Below are positions 6,879 through 12,000 of a stretch of DNA of 12,187 nt, in pieces. The stretch spans positions 1-12,187 of the forward strand of contig JAKLHH010000102.1 of the NCBI GenBank assembly GCA_022710245.1. The letters are read 5' to 3'. This DNA comes from Myxococcota bacterium. Lineage in GTDB: Bacteria; Myxococcota; Polyangia; GCA-2747355; JAKLHH01. How positions within the stretch are numbered: the first letter of the stretch is position 1; each line of letters opens with the position of its first letter. A program made the position numbers and the translations under genes. The notes below the pieces were generated by a model. That model was given only the letters and a program-made list of their open reading frames with translations. It ran no database searches and was not told where the DNA came from.

Positions 6879-7568
6879 TCAGATGAGCGCGCGCAGCCCC
6901 TCGCGGTCGGTGAGGATGATCTTGCGTCCGTCGGTGGCGATCAGCTTCTTGCGCTTGAACTGCGAGAGCGTGAGGCTCACCGTCTCGCGCGTGGAGCCGA
7001 TCAGGTTCGCCATCTCCTGGTGGGTGATCTTGACGGCGACCAGCGTCCCGCGCGCGTCGTCGACGCCGTAGTCGTCGCCGAGCGAGAGGAGCAGCTCGGC
7101 GAGCTTGGCGTTGACGTCCTGGAAGACGAGCTTCTCGACGGTGTTCTCCAGCTCGCGGCGGCGCTCGCAGAGCGTCTTCACCAGGCGCGTCCCCATCCGC
7201 GCGTGGCTGTCGAGCAGCTTCTCGAACTGCTCGCGCGGGATCTCGGTGACGAGCGCGTTCTCCATCGCCTCGGCCATCTCGGCGCGGGGGCCGCCGTCCA
7301 CCAGGCAGAGCTCGCCGAAGATCTCGCCGGGACCGCGGTAGGCGAGCGTGAGCTCCTTGCCGTCCCGCGTCACGCGCGAGATCTTGACCCGGCCCCCGTT
7401 GACGAAGAACACGGAGGTCCCGGGATCGCCGGGGAGAAAGATCACCCGGCGGCGGCGGACCTCCTGCAGGGTGGCGAGGTTGGCGAGGTCACCCAGCTCT
7501 TCCTGGCCGAGGTCGGCGAAGAGCGAGATCTTCTTCAGATACCACAGGGCTCGGCGGTCCTCTTGCAC
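6879..7568 (-). CDS. Crp/Fnr-family transcriptional regulator
   Basis: From the GTG at 7566-7568 this encodes 229 residues, the usual Crp/Fnr length. Residues ~14-130 form a cyclic-nucleotide-binding-type beta-barrel (FADLGQEELGDLANLATLQEV start, FLPGDPG 44-50, PGEIFGELCLVDGGPRAEMAEA 80-101), followed by a long dimerisation helix (~125-160) and a winged helix-turn-helix (ITHQEMANLIGSTRETVSLTL, 181-201). The recognition helix carries the ETV pattern of the E-x-x-R/SRETV class seen in Crp and Fnr. The phosphate-binding cassette has PRAE where Crp has RS, so cAMP may not be the ligand. There is no N-terminal cysteine cluster, so it is not an iron-sulfur Fnr. The start was chosen because AAGAGGA lies 5 nt upstream; ATG 7604 and a longer frame to 7748 lack a good site and read like untranslated DNA. 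Co-transcribed with the TPR gene. Confidence 0.92.
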   Translation of the reverse strand: MQEDRRALWYLKKISLFADLGQEELGDLANLATLQEVRRRRVIFLPGDPGTSVFFVNGGRVKISRVTRDGKELTLAYRGPGEIFGELCLVDGGPRAEMAEAMENALVTEIPREQFEKLLDSHARMGTRLVKTLCERRRELENTVEKLVFQDVNAKLAELLLSLGDDYGVDDARGTLVAVKITHQEMANLIGSTRETVSLTLSQFKRKKLIATDGRKIILTDREGLRALI

Positions 7569-7573
7569 TGGCG

Positions 7574-7580
7574 TCCTCTT
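7574..7580 (-). promoter_or_regulatory. Ribosome-binding site deciding the GTG start of the Crp/Fnr-like gene
   Basis: On the minus strand AAGAGGA is followed by CGCCA and GTG at 7568, an ideal spacing of 5 nt. The 10-mer GCAAGAGGAC occurs twice here, at 7573-7582 and again at 7557-7566 just inside the gene, so the site is part of a direct repeat that brackets the start codon. Confidence 0.6.
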
Positions 7581-7583
7581 GCA

Positions 7584-7683
7584 GGTGAATTGCGGCGGTC
7601 TCATCCCGGAGCGGCCGCAGGCCGCGAGGACCCGCAATTTGCCCCTCGCGGAGCCTCCGCAGGAGGCGTGCAGGGCGAATTGC
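7584..7683. repeat. Three copies of a GGYRAATTGC motif upstream of the Crp/Fnr-like gene
   Basis: Copy 1 GGTGAATTGC (7584-7593, plus), copy 2 GGCAAATTGC (7634-7643, minus) and copy 3 GGCGAATTGC (7674-7683, plus) share an AT-rich core unusual in this GC-rich sequence. Their centres are 50 and 40 bp apart. Copies 2 and 3 form an inverted repeat of 11 bp with one mismatch (7634-7644 / 7673-7683). Copy 2 lies in the loop of an 8-bp inverted repeat (7622-7629 / 7644-7651). They could be operator sites, possibly autoregulatory. Confidence 0.4.
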
Positions 7684-7698
7684 CGCTCCGGCGCGGCA
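7611..7698. repeat. Cluster of short perfect stem-loops in the regulator's upstream region
   Basis: Three hairpins with 6-bp perfect stems occur within 88 bp: GCGGCC-GCA-GGCCGC (7611-7625), GCCTCC-GCA-GGAGGC (7653-7667) and TGCCGC-TCCGGC-GCGGCA (7681-7698). The first two share the same 3-nt loop. If the regulator's promoter lies upstream of 7700 they would all be in its mRNA leader. No T-run accompanies any of them. Confidence 0.45.
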
Positions 7699-7856
7699 GC
7701 ATCAATCAAGCAACCTTCCCACCAGGAACCTTCTGTAGCGAGACACACCTAGCACAAGCGCCCTCGTACGACAACCCGGTTTGCATCGTTACACTACTCG
7801 TCACTTCGGTAGCTTGTGGAACACTGTTCGGCGCCCGCGCGATGTGACCCAGGTCC

Positions 7857-7885
7857 TTGACCGGAGGCCAGCCGGGCTGGATGAT
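7857..7885 (+). promoter_or_regulatory. Candidate sigma-70-type promoter of the Cys-rich lipoprotein
   Basis: TTGACC (7857-7862) matches the -35 consensus at five of six positions. GATGAT (7880-7885), 17 nt further, matches the -10 consensus at four of six. A start near 7892 would give a leader of about 23 nt ending at ATG 7915. Confidence 0.35.
7868..7880. promoter_or_regulatory. 13-bp palindrome in the promoter spacer, possible operator
   Basis: CCAGCC-G-GGCTGG is a perfect dyad around one central base. It sits in the spacer of the candidate lipoprotein promoter and touches the -10 box, a typical position for a repressor site. The binding protein is unknown. Confidence 0.3.
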
Positions 7886-7914
7886 GGGGGCCTGATAAGC
7901 CTAGTGAGGTCATC

Positions 7915-8538
7915 ATGCTCCGCAAGGTTTGCCTGCTGCTCCCCTTCGTCATCTCTGCCTGCACGACCGAGGATCCCGGGATCGACAAGACCCAGTTCCC
8001 GAGCGCGATGGCGGCCGCTGCCTGCTCCTGGGCCTTCACCTGCTGTGATGCGGCCGAGGTCAAGACGCTGACCACCGGGAGCACCGAGGCGGCGTGCACC
8101 GCCGAGCTGACCACGACGTACAACAACCTCTACGCGAACGCGAACCCGGCCGCGTGGAGCCCGAAGGACGCCAGGCAGGTCGTGCTGGATGTGCAGGCCG
8201 CGGCGGCGAGCTGCCCGCGCGGCTTCGATCCCACCTCGACCCTCAACGGGCACCAGCCGGTCTTCCCGTCGAAGGGCCCTGGCGATCTCTGCAACAACAC
8301 CTTCGAGTGCAGCACGCACTTCTGCAACAAGGGCACCTGCGCGAACCCGCTGCCGGCAGGCTCGACCTGCAGCGCCACCGACCCCTGCGCGTCGTCGAAC
8401 CGCTGCATCAACGGCGTCTGCAAGGCGCTGCAGATGGACGGCTCCTCGTGCACCGACTCCGTCGAGTGCTACTCGGGCGCCTGCGGCGGGGGCAAGTGCC
8501 TCTCCAACACTGACACCTACCGGTGTGACAAGAAGTAG
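7915..8538 (+). CDS. Cys-rich lipoprotein with Dickkopf-like repeats
   Basis: A 207-residue secreted lipoprotein. Residues 1-16 are a type II signal (MLRK, hydrophobic LLLPFVI, lipobox ISAC with Cys16), followed by TTED. An N-terminal region (37-100) has five cysteines, including CSWAFTCC (37-44). The C-terminal part contains three cysteine modules: Cys126-132-137-142, Cys152-158-164-169 and Cys179-185-190-195, each C-x5-C-x4/5-C-x4-C with Gly/Ser before the first cysteine. This pattern resembles the Dickkopf N-terminal Cys-rich domain common in myxobacterial lipoproteins; the family name is my judgement. With about 20 cysteines it should be disulfide-rich and located in the periplasm or on the cell surface. 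ATG 7915 has GAGG upstream. It is a single-gene unit, divergent from the regulator, convergent with the gene at 8611-8895. Role unknown. Confidence 0.9.
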   Translation: MLRKVCLLLPFVISACTTEDPGIDKTQFPSAMAAAACSWAFTCCDAAEVKTLTTGSTEAACTAELTTTYNNLYANANPAAWSPKDARQVVLDVQAAAASCPRGFDPTSTLNGHQPVFPSKGPGDLCNNTFECSTHFCNKGTCANPLPAGSTCSATDPCASSNRCINGVCKALQMDGSSCTDSVECYSGACGGGKCLSNTDTYRCDKK

Positions 8539-8599
8539 CTCCGCCTTCGCCCGCGCGGCGGCACCGCTCGAGCCCCGAACCGACGAGAAGTGAGCGCGA

Positions 8600-8622
8600 G
8601 AGGCGGAGGCCTACTCCGCCTC
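8600..8622. terminator. Hairpin between convergent genes, candidate bidirectional terminator
   Basis: The arms GAGGCGGAG (8600-8608) and CTCCGCCTC (8614-8622) pair perfectly over 9 bp around the 5-nt loop GCCTA. The loop contains the TAG stop (8611-8613) of the minus-strand gene. The element is 62 nt after the lipoprotein stop. There is no T-run on either strand, so it is not a textbook intrinsic terminator. A second CTCCGCCT (8539-8546), directly after the lipoprotein stop, can compete for the same partner. Confidence 0.4.
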
Positions 8623-8895
8623 GACGACCCCCGCCTTCCACCACCGCTGCGCCTCGGTCCCGCGGAACCCGCAGCGCGGGCACGCGCTCGGCAGCGCGCG
8701 GAACCTGTGTGGCTCGAGGTAGAACTTCTCCTCCATCGCGCCGAGGAACTTGCCGAGGATGCGGCCCTGGTGGAGCAGCCGCTCGAGGAGGGGGTGGGTC
8801 ATGCGCGCGAGCGCCCGCGCCTGGCGGCGGAAGACGCCCTGCGGGTGTCCGACGACGATGCTGCCCTGGCAGCTCGTGCAGCTGTAGGTCTTCAC
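8611..8895 (-). CDS. Small four-cysteine putative zinc-ribbon protein
   Basis: This 94-residue protein starts at GTG (8893-8895) with GGAG five nt upstream. It has two CxxC knuckles: CTSC at residues 6-9 near the N-terminus and CPRC-GF at 72-76 near the C-terminus, the arrangement expected for one zinc ion held by two distant pairs. The middle is basic and helical (residues 22-60, [22 protein letters not shown] region). There is no signal or membrane segment, so it should be cytoplasmic. It begins 42 nt after the etfA stop on the same strand and probably ends the etfBA operon, which suggests a link with the ETF or with control of that pathway. The family is not recognised; nucleic-acid or protein binding are both possible. 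Confidence 0.8.
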   Translation of the reverse strand: MKTYSCTSCQGSIVVGHPQGVFRRQARALARMTHPLLERLLHQGRILGKFLGAMEEKFYLEPHRFRALPSACPRCGFRGTEAQRWWKAGVVEAE

Positions 8896-8937
8896 GAGGG
8901 CTCCGGGTCGGCGGTGCCGCGGCGGCGGCGGGGACGG

Positions 8938-9906
8938 TCAGCCGGCCTTGATCGCCTTGACCTTGTCGAGGAGCGCGGGGATCGCGTCCTCCCACTTGGT
9001 GACCAGGCCGTAGTCCGCGACCTGGAAGATCGGCGCCTCGGGGTCCTTGTTGATGGCGACGATCACCTTGGAGGACTTCATCCCGGCGAGGTGCTGCAGA
9101 GCGCCGCTGACGCCCACCGCGATGTAGAGGTCGGGGGCGACGACCTTGCCGGTCTGGCCGACCTGCAGGTCGTTCGGGACCATGCCGGCGTCGCAGGCGG
9201 CGCGGGTGGCGCCGAGCGCGCCGCCGAGGAGGTCGGTCAGCTGCTCGAGCACCTTGAAGTTCTCGCCGCTCTTCATGCCGCGGCCGCCGGAGACGACCAC
9301 CTTGGCCTCGGAGAGGTCCGGGCGCGTGCTCTTGACCTCCTCGATGCGCACCACCTTGGCACCGAGGTCCTTCGGCGCCTCGGCGGGGGCCTTCTCGATG
9401 GCCGCCGCCGCGCCCTCGGGCTTGGCCGCGGCGAACTCGGTCTGGCGCGCGGTGACCACCGCGATCGGCGAGGTCACCTCGACGCGGGCGATCACGTTGC
9501 CAGCCACCATCGGCCGCTTGAAGGTCTTCGGCCCGACGATGTCGACCACGTCGGAGGCCATGCCGGCCCCGAGCAGCGCGGCGACGCGCGGCATCAGGTC
9601 CTTGCCGAAGGCGGTCGCCGTGGCGGCGACCACGCCCACGCCCTGAGCCTTGGCGATGCGCGCCACGACCGGCGCGTAGGTCTCGGCCAGGTAGTGCGCG
9701 AGCGACGCGTCCTCGACGACGATCACCTTCTTGGCGCCGTACTTCGCCGCCTCTCCAGCCGCGTCACCGACGCTGCCGCCGATGACCAGGACGAGGAGGT
9801 CGCCGCCGGCGGCCTGGGCCATCTTCTTGCCGAACGTGAAGGCGTTGAGCGAGGGGGTGCGGAGCTTCCCGTCCCGCTGCTCGGCCACGATCAGTACGTT
9901 GCTCAT
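8938..9906 (-). CDS. etfA: Electron transfer flavoprotein subunit alpha
   Basis: A 322-residue EtfA, the normal length for the FAD-binding subunit. The N-terminal domain ([15 protein letters not shown] to about residue 180) is the ETF alpha/beta fold. The C-terminal FAD domain has [12 protein letters not shown] (206-217), [20 protein letters not shown] (239-258), the [12 protein letters not shown] loop (265-276), [11 protein letters not shown] (284-294) and ADYGLV (297-302). These are the adenine- and isoalloxazine-contacting segments of canonical ETFs. With EtfB it accepts electrons from acyl-CoA and related dehydrogenases and passes them to ETF:quinone oxidoreductase. ATG 9904-9906 follows AGGAG. 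It lies 70 nt downstream of etfB, with strong palindromes in the gap, and is followed by the small zinc-ribbon gene. An Ala/Pro-rich linker (about 160-180) separates the domains. Confidence 0.97.
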   Translation of the reverse strand: MSNVLIVAEQRDGKLRTPSLNAFTFGKKMAQAAGGDLLVLVIGGSVGDAAGEAAKYGAKKVIVVEDASLAHYLAETYAPVVARIAKAQGVGVVAATATAFGKDLMPRVAALLGAGMASDVVDIVGPKTFKRPMVAGNVIARVEVTSPIAVVTARQTEFAAAKPEGAAAAIEKAPAEAPKDLGAKVVRIEEVKSTRPDLSEAKVVVSGGRGMKSGENFKVLEQLTDLLGGALGATRAACDAGMVPNDLQVGQTGKVVAPDLYIAVGVSGALQHLAGMKSSKVIVAINKDPEAPIFQVADYGLVTKWEDAIPALLDKVKAIKAG

Positions 9907-9922
9907 ACCATTCTCCTAGGGC

Positions 9923-9966
9923 GGCGCGCCGAGGGGCGCGCCTCACGTGCGGGGCGCCGCGGCGCC
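9923..9966 (-). repeat. Intercistronic GC palindromes between etfB and etfA
   Basis: GGCGCGCC (9923-9930) and GGCGCGCC (9935-9942) pair perfectly around a 4-nt loop. A second perfect 14-bp palindrome, GGCGCCG/CGGCGCC, occupies 9953-9966, next to the etfB stop at 9977. Both fall in the 70-nt gap, clear of the etfA Shine-Dalgarno. They may protect or attenuate the etfB part of the message; without a T-run, full termination is unlikely. Confidence 0.5.
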
Positions 9967-9976
9967 TCCGCGCGGG

Positions 9977-10801
9977 CTAGAGCACCTTGGCCTCGTTCCG
10001 CAGCCGGCTCACGAGATCGTCGACGGTCTCCACCTTGATGCCGGCCTTGCGCTCCGGCGGCGCCTCGATGGCGACGACCTTGGTCAGCGGCGCCAGGCTG
10101 ACGCCGAGCGCGGCCGGGTCGAGGGCGTCGATCTTCTTCTTCTTGGCCTGCATGATGCCCTTCAGCGAGGCGTAGCGCGGCCCCTCGGCGTACTCGTGGG
10201 TCGGCGCGGTCTCGTTGTTCTTCACCGCCTTCGGCAGCACGATGCGGAGGTCGACGCTGACCACGGCCGGCAGGGGGACCTGCTTCAGCTCGAGGCCGCC
10301 GTCGATCTCGCGCCCGACGATGACCGACTTCTTGTCCGCGGCGAGCTCGACGGTGGCGGCGAAGCAGGCCTGCGGCAGGCCCAGGTAGCCGGCGACGAGC
10401 TGCGGGACCTGGTTGGCGTCGCCGTCGACGGTCTGCTTGCCGAGGAGGAGGAGGTCCGGCTTCTCCTTGTTGTAGACCGCGGCCACCAGGCGCGCGACCT
10501 GCTCGGAGTCGAGGGTGTCGTCGGTGGCGCCGGTGATGTGGATCCCGCGCTCGGCGCCCATCGCCAGGCAGCTGCGGAGCTGCTGGGAGGCCTCGGCCGG
10601 TCCGATCGAGAGGACCACGACCTCGCCGGTCCGCTGCCCGCCCGCGTCCGCCTTCTCGGTCAGACGGAGCGCGGCCTCGACCGCGTACTCGTCGAACGGA
10701 TTGACGACGAAGTTCATGCCAGTGAGATCGACGGCGCCCCCCTTGAGCTTGACCTTCTGCTCGGGATCCGGGACGCGCTTCGCGGTCACAAGAACCTTCA
10801 C
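9977..10801 (-). CDS. etfB: Electron transfer flavoprotein subunit beta
   Basis: A 274-residue EtfB. The GTG start (10799-10801) is fixed by a perfect AAGGAGG five nt upstream (10807-10813) and gives the family N-terminus MKVLVTAKRVPDPEQKV. The AMP/nucleotide-binding segments are NPFDEYAVEAAL (34-45), VLSIGPAEA (63-71) and GKQTVDGDANQVPQLVAGYLG (121-141). After REIDGGLE and LPAVVSVDLR comes a stretch of about 20 residues (IVLPKAVKNNETAPTHEYAEG, 187-207) before PRYASLKGIMQAKKKKI; in typical EtfB only about three residues (LNE) lie there. The C-terminal KVETVDDLVSRLRNEAKV helix, which wraps onto EtfA, is present. It leads the etfB-etfA-zinc ribbon operon. The gene product binds EtfA and carries the partner-recognition loop, so the insertion could affect dehydrogenase choice. 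Confidence 0.97.
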   Translation of the reverse strand: MKVLVTAKRVPDPEQKVKLKGGAVDLTGMNFVVNPFDEYAVEAALRLTEKADAGGQRTGEVVVLSIGPAEASQQLRSCLAMGAERGIHITGATDDTLDSEQVARLVAAVYNKEKPDLLLLGKQTVDGDANQVPQLVAGYLGLPQACFAATVELAADKKSVIVGREIDGGLELKQVPLPAVVSVDLRIVLPKAVKNNETAPTHEYAEGPRYASLKGIMQAKKKKIDALDPAALGVSLAPLTKVVAIEAPPERKAGIKVETVDDLVSRLRNEAKVL

Positions 10802-10868
10802 GATGGCCTCCTTGAGGTACGAGATGATCTCCGACGGGGCGGCCAGCACTCCGGGGAGAGTCCTGGTT

Positions 10869-10897
10869 GCGTAACACGGTGCGTTAGCGAGTGTCAA
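10869..10897 (-). promoter_or_regulatory. Candidate promoter of the etfBA operon
   Basis: On the minus strand a perfect -35 TTGACA (10892-10897) is followed after 17 nt by TTACGC (10869-10874), a weak -10. A leader of roughly 60 nt to the etfB GTG would result. Direct repeats TAACGCA and TTACGCA, 12 bp apart, lie in and around the -10. Confidence 0.35.
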
Positions 10898-10927
10898 CGT
10901 CAACCAGCTCGCGGAAGAATGACACTC
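10889..10927. repeat. Inverted repeat overlapping the etfB -35 element
   Basis: GAGTGTCA (10889-10896) and TGACACTC (10920-10927) are perfect 8-bp complements separated by 23 nt. The left arm covers most of the -35 box of the candidate etfB promoter. The region also has the tandem GTCAACGTCAAC (10893-10904). It lies between divergent units and could be an operator for either. Confidence 0.35.
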
Positions 10928-11035
10928 CTCGCCGGCGCTCGCCAGCAGACCGCGCCCCGCGGCGAGGGGTGGACGAGGCACGCCGCGCCGACTAACCTCC
11001 GCCTGCCCACGTCCGGAATCCACCTGGAGGACGAG

Positions 11036-11998
11036 ATGGTCTCGAAGAGCTCGCGCATCGCCCGGCCGGCCCTCGCGCTGGCCCTCGCGCTGGCCCTCGC
11101 CGGCTGCAAGCACGGGGGCCGGGGCAGGGCCGTGGACGAGGAGGGCCCGCTGGCCGAGGCGGAGGACGCCTCCGCACGCGCGCTCATCCGCCTGGCCGAG
11201 GTGAGCCCCGAGGCGATCGAGCCCGGCCTGCGGCGCCGGCTCCTGCGCCTCGCCTCCGAGCAGCGCTGTCCCTGCCCCGACGTCCAGGGCACGCTGGCCG
11301 AGTGCGCGGCCGAGGGCCAGCCCGCCTCGGCGCCCGCCAGCCGCGCGGCCTCCTGCCTGCGTGGCCGGTTCGCGGTCCGGGCCATCCTGCGCGGCCTCGC
11401 GCGGAACGACAAGGACGAGGAGATCGCCGCGCGCCTCCTCGAGCGCTTCGGCCCGCGGGAGCCCGAGCGAGTGGAGCTCGCGCAGGCGCCCTGCCGGGGC
11501 CGCGCCGACGCCCCGGTGGAGCTGGTGGTCTTCAGCGACTTCGAGTGCCCCTTCTGCGCGCTCGGGCGCCAGCTGGTCGAGCTCCTCGAGAAGGAGGCCG
11601 GGCCGCGCCTGCGCGTCTGCTTCAAGCACCTGCCGCTCACCTCGCTCCACTCGCACGCGCTGCTCGCGGCGCAGGCCGCCGCCGCGGCGCACCTGCAGGG
11701 GAAGTTCTGGCCCATGCACGACCGCCTCTTCGACGACCAGAAGGCGCTCGACCGCGAGGACCTGGTGGCGAGCGCGAGGGCGATCGGCCTCGACGTGGAG
11801 CGCTTCAAGCTGGCGCTCGACTCGGCGCCGGTGCGCGCCCGGGTCGCGGGGGACGTGGCGGAGGCGAGGCGGCTGCAGATCCACGGCACCCCGACCTTCC
11901 TCATCAACGGCCGGCAGATGACCGACCCGAAGACCGTACCCGACTTCCTCGACTGGATCGCGGAGGCGCTCGCGCTGCGCGGCGCGCGCGGGCGCTGA
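11036..11998 (+). CDS. DsbA-like thioredoxin-fold lipoprotein with extra N-terminal cysteine region
   Basis: A 320-residue exported thiol-disulfide protein. ATG 11036 follows GGAGG. The signal peptide is Leu/Ala-repetitive (residues 12-22) and ends in the lipobox LAGC (Cys24), so it should be lipid-anchored in the periplasm. Residues 40-150 form a helical region with four cysteines (78, 80, 90, 107), including CPCP. The DsbA/thioredoxin domain starts near 155: VELVVFSDFECPFC with active-site Cys171-Pro-Phe-Cys174, then RVCFKHLPL, an inserted helical subdomain (HSHALLAAQAAAAAHLQGKFW and following) and the cis-proline loop GTPTFLING (Pro286). This matches DsbA-family oxidoreductases of the thioredoxin_4 type, which form or isomerise disulfides. 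The next gene begins 2 bp after the stop, indicating an operon. CPFC suggests an oxidant, but redox direction cannot be proven. Confidence 0.93.
   Translation: MVSKSSRIARPALALALALALAGCKHGGRGRAVDEEGPLAEAEDASARALIRLAEVSPEAIEPGLRRRLLRLASEQRCPCPDVQGTLAECAAEGQPASAPASRAASCLRGRFAVRAILRGLARNDKDEEIAARLLERFGPREPERVELAQAPCRGRADAPVELVVFSDFECPFCALGRQLVELLEKEAGPRLRVCFKHLPLTSLHSHALLAAQAAAAAHLQGKFWPMHDRLFDDQKALDREDLVASARAIGLDVERFKLALDSAPVRARVAGDVAEARRLQIHGTPTFLINGRQMTDPKTVPDFLDWIAEALALRGARGR
11069..11100 (+). repeat. 12-bp tandem repeat in the signal-peptide coding region
   Basis: GCCCTCGCGCTG is repeated in tandem, two full copies plus eight bases of a third, encoding ALAL units of the lipoprotein signal peptide. 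Copy-number change by slippage would alter the hydrophobic core by four residues without shifting the frame. Confidence 0.75.
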
Positions 11999-12000
11999 GC

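Larger units (their letters stand above)
7569..7914. other. Gene-free divergent regulatory region, palindrome-rich
   Basis: No credible gene occupies these 346 bp between the divergent Crp/Fnr-like gene and the Cys-rich lipoprotein gene. The left part (to about 7700) is GC-rich and packed with inverted repeats and three GAATTGC-type motifs. The middle (7700-7830) is noticeably more AT-rich than the flanks, as expected for promoters. It holds an 11-bp palindrome GAACA-C-TGTTC (7819-7829). The right part carries a candidate promoter for the lipoprotein. I could not identify a convincing promoter for the Crp/Fnr-like gene. Confidence 0.7.

Noticed and set aside
4688..6886. A 732-codon plus-strand frame spanning the end of the permease and the TPR gene.
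   Set aside because: It is out of frame with the permease and antisense to the TPR repeats, with Arg/Ala/Pro low-complexity sequence.
7701..7710. TTGATTGAT (minus) as an Fnr box.
   Set aside because: It is two overlapping direct half-sites, not the inverted TTGAT-N4-ATCAA arrangement.
7569..7748. N-terminal extension of the Crp/Fnr-like protein up to 7748.
   Set aside because: The extra 60 residues show Cys/Trp/Gly-rich non-domain sequence, cover the palindrome cluster and lack a ribosome-binding site.
7819..7829. GAACACTGTTC as an SOS (LexA) box.
   Set aside because: The GAAC-GTTC spacing is 3 rather than 4, and the downstream gene is not a DNA-repair gene.
7843..7858. TGTGA half-site upstream of the lipoprotein as a Crp box.
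   Set aside because: The second half (TCCTT) does not match TCACA.
7794..8319. Minus-strand frames opposite the Cys-rich lipoprotein.
   Set aside because: They have no ribosome-binding site or domain; the plus strand has a clean lipobox and regular cysteine modules.
10802..11884. The etfB frame remains open far upstream, suggesting a 635-residue protein.
   Set aside because: The family N-terminus MKVLVTAKRVPDP begins at the GTG at 10801 with a perfect Shine-Dalgarno; the rest is antisense to the DsbA-like gene.
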